A DNA stretch of 64,000 nt from Anthonomus grandis grandis (lineage: Eukaryota; Arthropoda; Insecta; Coleoptera; Curculionidae), in the NCBI RefSeq assembly GCF_022605725.1, contig NC_065558.1:1364001-1428000 (forward strand), written 5' to 3'. Shown here in pieces: positions 11,952-22,949 of the stretch; position 1 is the first letter of the stretch, and each line of letters starts with the position of its first letter. The position numbers and the translations under genes were made by a program. The notes below the pieces were generated by a model, which had not been told where the DNA came from, did not search any database, and was given only the letters and a program-made list of their open reading frames with translations.

Positions 11952-12079
11952 TTATCCGTGACAGGGTGTTCTTAGGAACGTTTTACTCTTTGAGCAATAT
12001 AACGCTGCCTAACACCCTGATTGTAAAAATCTAAAATTCTTGGGCGAATGTCGCTGGAATAGTCCTTGCCTTTTCCCAT
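11952..12079 (-). pseudogene. Tc1 transposase, N-terminal piece
   Basis: The ATG at 12079 starts MGKGKDYSSDIRPRILDFYN and continues QGVRQRYIAQRVKRS, the first helix-turn-helix of a Tc1-type DNA-binding domain, up to the piggyBac target site. Confidence 0.88.
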
Positions 12080-12323
12080 GGTAACACAAAATAAAATAAA
12101 TAAAAAGAACCCACTTGCATACTGGTGTGTCAAAGACATGGCATTTTGTCCAGCACAAAAATTTAAAGTATTTCTTATTATCTGAAACAAGATAAGGTTG
12201 AAATTCTGGTACGCTTTTTTGTTTACTTATAAATATGTTTATTGATTGGATGTACAAAAATAAAATATAAATTAAAAACATTGGAAAAATTTGAAAGTTT
12301 CAACTTTTATGGCCAATACTGTA

Positions 12324-13000
12324 TAGTAAGTTTTGCCATTTAAAATACTCTAATAAATCCCTAAACATTTCTTAATTAATAAACATGAAACAATTTTAAG
12401 TGCCACCTTACGTATCTCAAACTATACCACTCTTTGGTGTTTTTATTGACATTTGAATACGAAATTAAGGCCAGACTTAACCTTGTAAGTAACAAGTGAC
12501 TAATACGTTAGAAACGAAAAAAAAACACACACACAGTTTTGGTGTCTATTTCGGTATAAGTGACTGGATGTTTCTTTGTTACAACATTTCAGGTGTATCC
12601 TGTCATTTGCAGACAGAACAAGTCGACACGGTTCATTTGTTTTTATATTAGCGAGTTTACGCGGCCATTTTCTCCCCATTTCCCCCGTTTTTTTGTAATC
12701 GATCAAATTAATTACTATTGCGTCTGAGTCATATTTGTCATGTAATTTATTCAATATTTGTTGCAATTAATTGGGGTTTTATGTAAGAGTTTTTTAATGA
12801 GTGTAAGATTTATTGCTTTTTTTTCTGTTTGCTTTGCATATGTGTCATGCAAGCAGTTGAATCCAAGTCAGGAGCGAATCAAGGGAATTTTTTTTAATGT
12901 TAGAAGTTACGGCCAAGAATTTTTAAAAATGTAAGGGTTATGATTGTTGATAATTAGTGGATATCTGTTTTAGTATTTAGTAAAGAAAAATGCCAAAAAA
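12324..13000. other. Probable single-copy non-coding DNA
   Basis: Positions 12500-12750 are less AT-rich, with CpG words (GTCGACACGG, TTACGCGGCC), and show no repeat relation to the rest of the window. An 88-codon minus-strand ORF there has no recognisable motif and is not called. Confidence 0.35.
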
Positions 13001-15370
13001 CGTGGAAAATCTCTTACTTGATTTCACAGAAAATGTGGACGAATGCCTGGAATATATAACAAATTATTTTGTTTTTCTTGAAAAACATAAACAAAAATAA
13101 AATTCTTCAAATGCCTGGAATAAAATGAAAAAAAATATTTTTTTATTTCATATATCAAGAAAAAAATTTAAGCAACTAAACACAAAATATTCAATCCAAA
13201 AATATTGTAATAAAAATTTTTAAACCACATAAAAAGTATCTAAAACTTTGATAATTTTGGGCAAGTTGGCAACATCGTTTTTACATTTGTATGTGATTTT
13301 TTCTTTCTCTATAGAGACAAATTTTAAGAAAATTAAGCGATTTGGTAACGTCGCACACAAGTGTCGTCAAAATCACATTAAAAATATGTAGTTTATTTGA
13401 ATTTCCTGGAATATGCCAAAAAGTCTGCAAGATTTCAAAAAAAGTTATTTCAAATTTCATAGGGAATGTCAACGAATGTCTAGAAAACGTAAACAATTAT
13501 TTAAAATTCTTGGAAGACCTTAAAAAATTATTTCAACAACCTGGAAAATATTTGAAATTATTCTTCTTGGAAAATATAAAAATTTATTTCCAAAAACATT
13601 AAAAACATAAAAAAATTACCGGAAAACATGAAAGTTAATTGTTGTCTCATAATATGAAAATTAAATAAAAGTTAATTAGAAATAACGTCCAGTGCCTGAA
13701 AAAGGCACAAATTGATATTTAAACCAAAAAAAATTATACAATAATTTCATAAAAAATTTCTCAACAAATCCCAATAGAATAGACCAAAAATGCATTTCAA
13801 AAACCTGTAAAAAATAATAAATTTTCTTAAAAAACTGAAAGACACTGAGGTATATTGCCTGGAAATCATCAAAAATTTACTGAAAAACATAAAAGGTAAT
13901 TAGTCGTATGGTTGGAATTTTTGGTGGTTAATTAGAAATTACGTCCAGACATTAAAAAGGCACAAATTGACATTAAAACCAAAAAAATTATACAATATCT
14001 TCATAACAAATTTCTCAATAAATGCCCAATAGAATAGACAAAAATTAATTTCAAAAGCCTGTAAAAAAATATTGTCTTAAGTTCCTGGAAGATATAAATC
14101 AAAACTCTTTAAATGCCTGGAATAAAATAATAAGTTTCCTTAAAAAACTGGAAGACACTAAGATATATTGCATGAAAAACATAAAAAATTTACCGAAAAA
14201 AAAATTAATTGGAAATATTAATAAAAATATAAATTAATAAAACCAAAAAAAAATTATACAATATTTTCATAGTAAATACCCAATAGAAGAATAGAGAAAA
14301 ATTCATTTCAAAAGCCTGTAAAAAAATATTATTTTAAGTTACCTGGAAGACAGATCGAAATTCTTCAAATGCCTGGAATAAAATAATAAATTTCCTTAAA
14401 AACCTAAAAGACACTGAGGTATATTGCCTAGAAAACATCAAAAATTTAACGAAAAAGATAAAAAACTGCTTAGAAATATTAATTAATAAAACTATATACA
14501 ATCTTAAAATATATAAAAAGTCTTAAATAATGATAATGAATAATGATATTAATTTTTCTAGGTAATTAAAGTTGAAGTTAAGGTGGGCACTTTTCGATTT
14601 ATTCCTCTAATTCTAAGTGGAAGAAATTCCTTGCTACTTTTTTCGACTTATTTAGTATATTGTATAGGAAAACATGAACTTTGGTTTTAGCTGGTTAAAA
14701 AATAACTATTTTCTTTCAGGTAGTCGAGTTTTGAAGCCTCTAAGACTGAGTAAATACCCTTATGTTGAATGTCGATATTTTTAATATAAAAAATTTTTCG
14801 AAAAAAATTATACAATATTTTTATTAAAAATTTCTCAGTAAATGTCCAATAGAATAGACAAAAATTCATTTTAAAAACCTGTAAAAAAATGATATCTTAA
14901 GTGTCTGGAAGACATAAATAAAAATTCTTCAAATGCCTAGAATAAAATAATAAATTTCCTTAAAAACCTGAAAGACACTAAGATATATTGCATGGAAAAC
15001 ATCAAAAATTTACCGAAAAAAAAATTAATTGGAAATAATAATAAAAATATAAATTAATAAAACCAAGAAAAATTATACAATATTTTCATAAAAAATTTCA
15101 TAGTAAATACCCAATAAAAGAATAGACAAAAATTAATTGCAAAAACCTGTAAAAAAATATTATCTTAAGTTACCTGGAAGACAGATCGAAATTCTTCAAA
15201 TGCCTGGAATAAAATAAAAAATCTCCTTAAAAAAGTGAAAGACACTAAGGTATATTGCCTGAAAAACATCAAAAATTTACCGAAAAAGAGAAAAAATTAA
15301 TTAGAAATATTAATAAAAATATTAATTAACCAAACCAACAAAATTATACAATATTTTCATAAAAAAAAAT
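13001..15370. repeat. Satellite array B, about 265-bp units with CCAGGCA core
   Basis: Landmarks repeat about every 255-272 bp: a version of TACAATATTTTCAT near 13737, 13990, 14258, 14812, 15077 and 15349, and TTCAAATGCCTGGAATAAAA near 13107, 14370 and 15195. TCAAATGCCTGGAA is the reverse complement of TTCCAGGCATTTGA. Units are 10-20 percent diverged by eye. Positions 14500-14790 contain unrelated DNA. No gene is present. Confidence 0.85.
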
Positions 15371-15439
15371 TCTCAGGAAAACCCCATACACGAAAATATC
15401 GTTAGAATCACAATATTCTTGTAATTGTTCTTTCACAGC

Positions 15440-16100
15440 AATTTCTAACACTTTCTCATAAACCTCACGGTATTTATTGGTCTAAACTCATTGTGGGAAA
15501 TAGTATTTAGTGCTTTTTTTAGTACAGGGATTATTGTTGACACTTTCCAAGCCTCTGGAAATACTCCGCTTGAGAGTGTTTCTTTTAAATATGTATTTAC
15601 TGTATTTAAAAGTCGATTTCCAGCCACACTACATACGTCACACAAAACCTTTTTTGATATTCCATTTTCTCCGTCTCCGACATTCTTTAAGTTTTTCAGA
15701 ATTATCTTTAATTCAGTTAGGGATATTTATTTAAAATTTGAGAACTCCGAATATTGAATATTAGGGGGATTGACAAAGGTGTCATAAGACAGAGAATAGT
15801 TTGGAATACTATTGATAATATCAACTGACTATACTATTTATAAGATATTTATTCAACGTTGTTGCAATTTGTAACTCATTTGACGTCATTTGATCATCAA
15901 ATTTAATTTCTTTTGGTAATAAAATATTTTTTCCAGGAAGTAACTTTTTGAGGTTTTTCCACATTTCACGCGGATTTTTTTATTTTCATCAATAACTTCT
16001 CTAAAATATTTCTCTTTTTCATTTTTAATTTGATTAAAAATTAAGTTTCGTACTCTTTTATATTCCCTCCATACTGCATCATCTTTTTTTATCATCAAAC
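15440..16100 (-). pseudogene. LINE ORF2 linker and start of reverse transcriptase
   Basis: The minus-strand pieces are REYKRVRNLIFNQIKNEKE (linker, near 16050) and, near 15650-15445, NTYLKETLSSGVFPEAWKVS, TIIPVLKKALNTISHNEFRP and INTV. The last match the first conserved blocks of non-LTR reverse transcriptases (W K x s x i x P v x K K). The catalytic palm is not present. Confidence 0.8.
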
Positions 16101-16399
16101 GTAATCCAATCTTTTTGCAAAAATTTCTGTTTTAGAACAATGGTTTTATTTGGGCACATAGAATTTAATATATTGGTGATACTATCAACAAAAATATTTG
16201 CCAAAATATTCACATCCGCACTATTGTTTGTCCATTCAGTATCATAAAGATAATCATGAAGTTAGTTTAAATTGTAGCTCTTCATACACCTACGATTAAT
16301 AATCTCATCATAGTTTTCATTTATTTTCAGATCAGGATGTACAGCCAAAATACAATGATCACTTATTTTGGGTGTTAAATGAACCTTAATTAATTAATG

Positions 16400-16935
16400 T
16401 CTAACTTCTATCTGTAATACGAGTAAGGGAGTCAACAATTTGAGAAAAACCATTTGAGTATATGGAAGATAGAATTTTTTCACCATAAAACGAAGTTTTA
16501 AGTAAATCAAAATTAAAGTCTCTTACAATAATGTTGACACCCTCAAATGCACTAACCTGACCAAGATAATCATTAAAAAAGTCCACAAACTTTGCATTTT
16601 CAGTTTGAGGTGGATGATATAAAACAGTACAAAGATATTTGACTCTTGATATTGAAAATTCTAGCGATAGACACCATACATAACTTCGAACACACTGTAC
16701 ATATTTTAATTTATATTTAAGATCACTTCTTATTAATGCCATGACTTCTCCAGTTCTTTTATTATCTGTCAAGCACTGTTCAATATGGTAACCATCGACA
16801 TTCAACTCACACAAATCAATATCTGCACAAACATGAGTTTCGGATAAAAGCAAAAGCTGTGGCTTCGCTTACAAATACATTAATATTATCTTTATTATTT
16901 AAGTATCCCTGGCAATTAAAATATATAACACTTGA
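16400..16935 (-). pseudogene. LINE ORF2, apurinic-type endonuclease domain
   Basis: The open part 16853-16401 reads LLSETHVCADIDL (Mg-binding Glu of the SETH block), then NVDGYHIEQC and RTGEVMALI (the RRTGGV-type block). YLCTVLYHPP and NIIVRDFNFDLLK follow; the last is the GDFN block with Gly changed to Arg. The domain nicks target DNA in intact LINEs. Downstream continuity is broken. Confidence 0.85.
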
Positions 16936-16959
16936 ACCTAAGATTTCAGAATCTAATTG

Positions 16960-17950
16960 CTATTTAATAAATTTACCCTTTTGAATATTTTCGATTTTTT
17001 TAAGAGTTTCACAATTAGTTCTATCCCAAACCACATGATTAATATTAAGAGACAAGCCATATTTTTTATTAGACAATATACAATTTGAACATTTAACAAG
17101 AGTACTATTACATTCTTTACTATCATGACCATATTGACAACAGTTGTAACATATAATGACGCCATATTCATCGAACACAGGACAGCGATTCCATCCTATA
17201 TTCATTCTTTCTCTTTCTATAATCAAACTGTATGTATTTTCATTCACTTCAAATATTAAATTAAATCTATTTCTAGCAATATTTGTTCGCCGTATTACCC
17301 TCATATTAAAATTTTTTAAACTATTATTCAAATCATTTTGCTTAATTACCTTTGTTATTATATCACTGTCACTATTCACTTTTTCATTTTCATTTACACC
17401 TACCACTTTAATAAGTCTTTGTAATATTTTGGGTCTATCAACACTATAGTTTTCACCAAGTTTACTTTGAATTTCCGATTGGATGTTGGTAATTTTTTTT
17501 TTTCGTGCCACAGCTTAAGATTAATCCACCTTTCTTTGTCGCTCTCCCCAGTGTTACTCCGATTCCGACGTCTGTTGGATTTACTTTTGTTTTTAAATCT
17601 TCCTTTATTTTTTTAATATCCTTTGGAATCGGGTCCTTCTGATTAACAACTAAGACCTTACTTTAGATGACCGATGCCTATGATGGTTTCTCAGACATCC
17701 GTTTTTCAACAATATTATTTTTTAATTGCATACTTTTTAAATATGCAATTTCTTATTTAAGGCTGATGTTTTCAGCCAATAGTATATCAACTTTTTTATT
17801 AAGTGCATTAGTTTTACTGACTAATAGGTCTAAGGTACAATTCATATGATCTATCAAGTTTTGGTCGATGCATAGATCCTTAACTTGGCTTCTTTTCCTC
17901 GATCTCTCGGGTCTGTTACTACTGTTAGTACATGTTTTACATTTCCAATT
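16960..17950 (-). pseudogene. LINE ORF1 with zinc-binding motifs
   Basis: The upstream part (17950-17520) reads WKCKTCTN, then a leucine-rich coiled-coil-like LDLLVSKTNALNKKVDILLA. It continues with DIKKIKEDLKTKVNPTDVGI and RATKKGGLILSC, typical of the conserved core of CR1/I-type ORF1 proteins. The open part (17511-16960) follows with VIRRTNIARNRFNLIFEV and a zinc-knuckle-like ICYNCCQYGHDSKEC plus VKCSNC. The protein would bind LINE RNA. It is broken by at least one frameshift near 17515 and one stop near 17750. Confidence 0.8.
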
Positions 17951-17956
17951 GTTTTC

Positions 17957-18420
17957 TTTAAAAAATTATATCTTAAATGCCCGGAAGACATAAATAAAAA
18001 TTCTTTAAATGCCTGAAAAAAAATAATAAATTTCCTGAAAAAAGTGAAAGATACTGAGGTATATTACCTGGAAAACATTAAAAAATTTACCGAAAAAGAT
18101 CAAAACTTAATTAAAAATAACGTCTAAAAAAGGCATAAATTGATTTTAGAACCAAAAAAGATTATACAATATTTTAATAAAAAAATTTTCAGTAAATCCC
18201 CAATAGAATAGACAACAATTCATTTCAAAAGCCTGTAAAAATATTATCTTAAGTTCAAATTCTTCAAATGCCTGGAATGAAAGACACTGAAGTATATTAC
18301 CTGGAAAACATTAAAAATTTTACCGAAAAAGAGAAAAAATTACTTATAAATAACGTCAAATGCCTGAAAAAGACACAAATTGATAGCAAAGCCTGAAAAT
18401 TTTTACTAAAACTTGATTTT
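17957..18420. repeat. Satellite array B, continuation beyond the LINE
   Basis: It carries the same landmarks as 13001-15370: TTAAATGCCTGAAA, a GATACTGAGGTATATTACCTGG word near 18049, TTATACAATATTTTAAT near 18161 and TTCAAATGCCTGGAATGAAA near 18262. It forms the other side of the array split by the LINE. Confidence 0.85.
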
Positions 18421-19799
18421 TTTTATGTATTAAATTTAGATTAAACATAAAAATTAAAAAAAAAAGAATAATTAGTTATTAACATAAAAACTCCAAAAAG
18501 CGGTAACAAATTATAAAACATATTTTGTGATATTACCATAATTCTCTACATAAGTGGCCAAACTTTAAAAAAAAATGGGGAATTTTTTACAAACGTTCAA
18601 AAACCATGACATATAAAGTCTCCAGTAAAAATTAGGATATACACAAAGCCATTTTTTTTTATATAAAAAACAACAAGAATATAAATAATAAATATTTGAT
18701 AGCAAATGTCTAGAGGGACGTTGGGTTAGATCGAAAAAAGCAAGAATTTTGAAAAACGTTACTAGGTAATCATTATTTAAAATTAGCGGATATTTGTTTC
18801 AAGATGTTTTGAAAAATATACAGGGAGTTAAAAGAAAAATGTTTTTTTTTTGGAAATGAACTGATATTTGTCCACAAAAACCATAGAAGCAAAAATTTTA
18901 GAAATTTGTACGCCTATTTTTCATTTAAATTCATTGGATATCTTAACAAAAAAAAAACATAAAATTGTCAAAACTACCACTAATAAATAACAAAATTTCT
19001 GTTAGTTTGAAAAAAATAAAAATATTTATAATAAGACGCATAAGATCCCAAAGTAAATGATACTTAAACGCGAGTGAGAGGTACTTTCAAATTTTACGTT
19101 GCCTGATACAATAAGAAAAACCCAATCGGTTGCGACACGACTGTTAATCGCACCACACCGAGTCAATCATTGTTTTAACGCTGAATAATCGTAAATTTAA
19201 CGTTTATTTCGGATTATATGCTCGGTCAAGATTAAACGAGACGATTTTTGGCAACCAGACTAGAAGCAAACTCGGGGACATTAGGGAGTTTTGTCAAGTC
19301 AAAATTCCAAAAAAAAAACACAAACCAAAGCCACTCGAAATCTGCTGAACCTCTCTATTTATCCCGTATTCGTCAATTAAACTTCCGATGTCAACCTCAA
19401 AAATAAACAGTTTGAGAACATCTCGTTTCTGCTTGTGCCTACACGATCGCTTGGATATTTTTATATTTTTTTTTTTTTGGGTTGACATTGACGCGGCTGT
19501 TATTAGATTATTATTGGCCGGCGCCGTTCGTTTCTCATTAAAATTTTCAAATAACATTTTATTGTATCGTCATTTATTTTAATTGATTTTCTATATAAAC
19601 ATAAATAAATAAAAAGGACTTTTAGCGAAAAAATGCAAACTATTAAACTACCCCATTTTGTATTAACAAAAAATTTAAGTTATATTTAGCAGCTGGCTAG
19701 TATATAAAACAAACATTTCATTATACATGCGTGTAATATAATAAATTCCTTAAAATTATAATTGATTCTTTAAAAAAATTAAAAACTTTTCTATTAAAC
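18421..19799. other. Non-coding, probably single-copy around 19030-19560
   Basis: No gene or tandem unit is seen. Positions 19060-19290 and 19380-19530 contain CpG words (GGTTGCGACACGACTG, GGCCGGCGCCGTTCG) in otherwise AT-rich DNA and could be a regulatory element or a conserved non-coding piece. The ORFs here are short and motif-free. Confidence 0.35.
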
Positions 19800-20240
19800 A
19801 TATTTATTGATGTTGCTTTTTTAATATTTACTTACTAAACACCGTCTTCGATTTTGAAAATTACTGTTAAATTTGCCTTTTCAATATTTTTTCCTACCGA
19901 TAACCAATTTAATGTAGAAAGCATAGATTCAATTGGTGTATATTTACCACAGTTCAAAATAATCCTTGAGCTTTATTTTGGTATTATTGACGCCTATTTA
20001 TGTTTTCTTGTGTACAAGATATAAGTAAAGCTGAACAATAATTAAAATAAGGCAATATAATAGTGTTAAATACTATCTTTTAGACCATAGTGACAAACAA
20101 GTTGAAGTACGAGACAAAAATGAAAAACAAATATTTACAAACATTATCTATGTGCAATGAAAAGTTCAACTGTGGATCAATATAACTATTTCCATTCGCA
20201 AGAATTTTTACCAAATCACAAATTATCCTAGGGACCCAAA
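19800..20240 (-). mobile_element. LINE fragment, end of ORF2
   Basis: The minus strand reads DPQLNFSLHIDNVCKYLFFI, then across stops and frameshifts LPYFNYCSALLISCTQENIN, then SMLSTLNWLSVGKNIEKANL. This is the usual C-terminal region after the reverse transcriptase in CR1/I-like LINEs (H-x-D-V-C-K, YCS, LNWLSV). The sequence is heavily decayed. Confidence 0.65.
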
Positions 20241-20870
20241 AAAAGTCTGGAATAAATTGAAAAAAATATACAATGCCTAAGTGCAAGAATGCAATATCCA
20301 GATGATGTAGGGAGTAATTAAAAAAAAAATATGGAAAAGTGAGTACCAACAAATTCGATAAGTCCCAAATATTTTTATAACTTCTTAACCTAAAACTTGA
20401 TAATAATGAAAATGAATTATTCACATCAGTCCATACCAAAGTCAAGTTTTCTAATATTAAAGAAATTTCCTTAATTAAAACTTTACTGGTCGCAAGTTGA
20501 TTTTTACATATAATCGCTCGTAAACATTTTATAAATCAAACATTTATCGGAACACTTCAACTTTTTACTACGTCAGAACCGTAAAATCGAAATTGAATAT
20601 TTTATGGTATACATGCATTCGAGTGCGTTATACCAGTTAATAAAACGAAAAATCGGGTATTTAACTTTATTGCAATGAAACATATAAAATTGCATAAAAG
20701 GTTACTCTACTACGGGAGAGTCTAGGTCATATCGGTGACACATTTTTATTTTTATTAAGAAACATTCATCATCCGTATAAATACCGTAGGTATTACATAA
20801 ATTTATGAAACCATACTTACACTTTTTTAAGCGACTTATATAAAAACATTTTTTGAGATTTGCTGCTATA
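20241..20870. other. AT-rich non-coding stretch
   Basis: A 121-codon minus-strand ORF spans 20445-20080, but its first two thirds lack any motif I know. Its last third belongs to the LINE fragment. The rest shows no repeat relation. Confidence 0.3.
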
Positions 20871-21047
20871 TACAGGGTGTAACATAAGTGATGCCTTTAA
20901 TTTTAAGGGGTTATTCCTTGTAATTTTTTAATTAGAAAAATAATTCATATAAACATAATATGTCCGGAGCCGCTTTGTTTTCGAGATACAGAATGTTAAT
21001 TTTTTTTTATTAAAACAATTAAAAATGGACCTTTTTTGCCCCTTAAA

Positions 21048-21370
21048 TTTTATTTATTTATTTCAACGGGACAGCCAATTAAAAAAATAATAACAATAAG
21101 TGGCAAAGAATTTACCAATAGTCAATAGTATGAGAATGAACATAACTATAGCAAAAATAAAGAGCAAAGAAGTAACAATTACATAAACGTAAAACAATTT
21201 CTACACTTTAGTTTTTTAAGTCTTAATTTGAATGAATTAACAGAATCTACAAGGAATCTGTAATAGATAACACATAGTAGGATTCTGACATCTAATATTG
21301 ATATTGATATTTAAAGTTACAGTTTTCAAAATATCAGGGGAATAAAAAATTGCATTTAATATTTTATAAA
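21048..21370 (-). mobile_element. Probable LINE 3' end inside the IS630-like element
   Basis: On the minus strand, NPTMCYLLQIPCRFVNSFKL is followed by a stop and a tail ending in AAATAAATAAAT. This is how CR1-like LINE ORF2 and 3' tails usually end. It replaces the sequence normally found between the left terminal repeat and the transposase. Confidence 0.5.
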
Positions 21371-21404
21371 ATGTGTTTTAGTGTGCAGATATCTATGAAT
21401 AACG

Positions 21405-22190
21405 TCGAATTAGCTAAAATGCATTTTATTTAAAGGCTTGCAGATAGAAATGCTGCGGAAGGCCTTCGACTTTACCACAAACGCTTTCCCAATAGATTAA
21501 TTCCATGAGAAACGACTTTCATAAGACTCCATGCCCGACTGTGCGAAACTGAATCTTTAACTGCTAATGCTGAGCGCGTTGGTAGACCGAGAATAATAAT
21601 GACTCAATAATTAAAGGAAGCAATTCTGCAAGCAGTGGAAGACGATCCGTCATGATTGATATTAGCCCCCAAAGTGTTTAAACGGTTTTGCAATCAAAAT
21701 TACTTTATCCATACCACATTTAACGGGTGCAAGCACTGTTGCCAAGAGATTTTTCTGCACGTGTAGAGTTGTGCCGAGGATCTCTTCAAAAAAATGCGCG
21801 GAATCCAAACTTTACGTCTAAAATTCTATTCACAGATGAGGCAAGTATTTCACGGGAACCCATCAGAAACTTCCACAATAGTAATTTTTGATACTACGAA
21901 AATCCCCATGCCACTGGAGAAAGTGGATTTCAATAACAGTTTGGAGTGAATGTTTGGGCAGGAATTTTTGGCGATCGTCTTATCAGACGGCATTTTTTCC
22001 CTCCTCGGCTGAATGGTGACATTTACAGATAATTTCTAGAAGAAACATTGACAGATTGATTGATTGGTCGGGGGGGGGACCTCAGCTATGGCCAGTACGC
22101 CAGTACGATCTCCAGACCTGAATCCTCTCGATTTAACAAAAAAAGTTTTGCCTCGAAAACAAATCGTCTCCGGACATATGTTTATATGAA
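21405..22190 (+). pseudogene. IS630-like (mariner-like) transposase, decayed
   Basis: The + strand pieces in order are LADRNAAEGLRLYHKRFPN, TFIRLHARLCETESLTAN, AERVGRPRI, ILQAVEDDPS, a first-Asp region (LFTDEA, frame shifted, near 21832), FGVNVWAGIFGDRLI, FFPPRLNGD, FLEETLTD and PVRSPDLNPLD near 22105. This is the common insect DDE transposase with an N-terminal helix-turn-helix and a PxRSPDLNPLDFFLWG end. Several stops and frameshifts and a deletion before PVRSPDLN make it non-functional. Confidence 0.85.
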
Positions 22191-22260
22191 CTTTTTTAAT
22201 TAAAAAATTACAAGGAATCACCTCTTAAAATTAAAGTTATCATTTATGTTACACCCTGTA

Positions 22261-22949
22261 TAAGAATAGAAACTGAATTTTGATCGTTTAATTTCTAAGT
22301 AAAAACATGATTTTTTTTAGGATTTTATCTATTACCCACTATTTTAAAAATTATAGGAAACATTGAATGACACAACAACAATGTGTACTTAAAAGTAACT
22401 TTTTATTATTTTTATTATTATTATACATAATCCATGGTTTCAAATCAAATTGTAAGTCACAGATCTCAAATATCTTGGAATATAAAGATTACACGTGTTT
22501 CGTCTGTACTAGGCCTCATCAGAGCTTCTTGTGTCTTCACTAATAAAAAAGAAAAGAATAACCCTACTGAATACCCTTGGAATTGATAAAATCTATTCAT
22601 GATTTATTAAAGATATTCATGCCTAAATCATTGGTCTATTAACCCATATACGTACAGGTTAAGAATAATTATTTGTTTGTTTATCATAACTTTTAATTAA
22701 ATTTCGCATGCAGATTATTGTAGTAAATTGTCAATTACTGTCCTTGAATCCAATTTTTTTAAAAATTTCCAGTGGCGTACATACGGAGGGACTTGGTCCT
22801 CTTTCGCCTCAAATCTGCGAGGTGATCAAATATTTTTTTTAATAAAAAGTCAACCGTTAGATTCTCCATTTGATTTGGAAAAAAAATTACTATTGGAAAA
22901 TTATGATTTAAGGCACTGCTTTTAAAATATCTTAATTTAATTGTTTAGA
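22261..22949. other. Non-coding stretch with a recurring TE-like motif
   Basis: There is no gene here. GTGTTTCGTCTGTACTAGGC followed by CTCATCAG (22494-22522) resembles words at 30536-30565 and 38391-38410 and is probably part of a dispersed element. From about 22740 the sequence may be the decayed upstream part of the LINE that follows. Confidence 0.4.

Larger units (their letters stand above)
8816..12321 (-). mobile_element. Tc1-like transposon split by two later insertions
   Basis: The ends CAGTACCTATTGGCCATAAT at 8816 and the inverse of CAGTATTGGCCATAAAAG at 12321 match apart from a 4-bp indel and a few substitutions. TA flanks lie at 8814-8815 and 12322-12323. The transposase is on the minus strand in three pieces: 12079-11952, about 10849-10570 and about 9745-9076. 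A piggyBac element (10850-11951) and an RTE-like LINE fragment (about 9746-10567) separate the pieces. Without them the element would be about 1.6 kb, normal for the family. Confidence 0.9.
15385..17955 (-). mobile_element. CR1/I-like LINE, internal part, inserted in satellite B
   Basis: Reading the minus strand from 17955 to 15385 gives ORF1, the ORF2 endonuclease and the start of the reverse transcriptase, in the normal LINE order. The 3' two thirds of the reverse transcriptase and the 3' end are missing. Satellite B lies on both sides (to 15370 and from 17957), so the LINE landed in a pre-existing array. Stops and frameshifts in every part show it is dead. Confidence 0.88.
20873..22258 (+). 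mobile_element. IS630/mariner-like transposon with about 100-bp inverted ends
   Basis: The left end CAGGGTGTAACATAAGTGAT (20873) is matched in inverse at 22258, and similarity extends for about 100 bp to TCCGGAG (about 20973 and 22160). TA flanks both ends (20871-20872 and 22259-22260). The interior holds a decayed transposase on the + strand. A minus-strand LINE 3' end (about 21048-21370) is inserted near the left end. Confidence 0.9.

Noticed and set aside
12500..12766. 88-codon minus-strand ORF as a gene
   Set aside because: There is no motif, it starts in ordinary non-coding DNA and has no splice or codon signal.
13342..13602. 86-codon ORF near the start of satellite B
   Set aside because: It contains the satellite core words and is lysine- and asparagine-rich as expected from AT-rich repeats.
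22036..22221. Minus-strand ORF inside the IS630-like element
   Set aside because: The opposite strand carries the transposase remnant (RSPDLNPLD), so this is a shadow.
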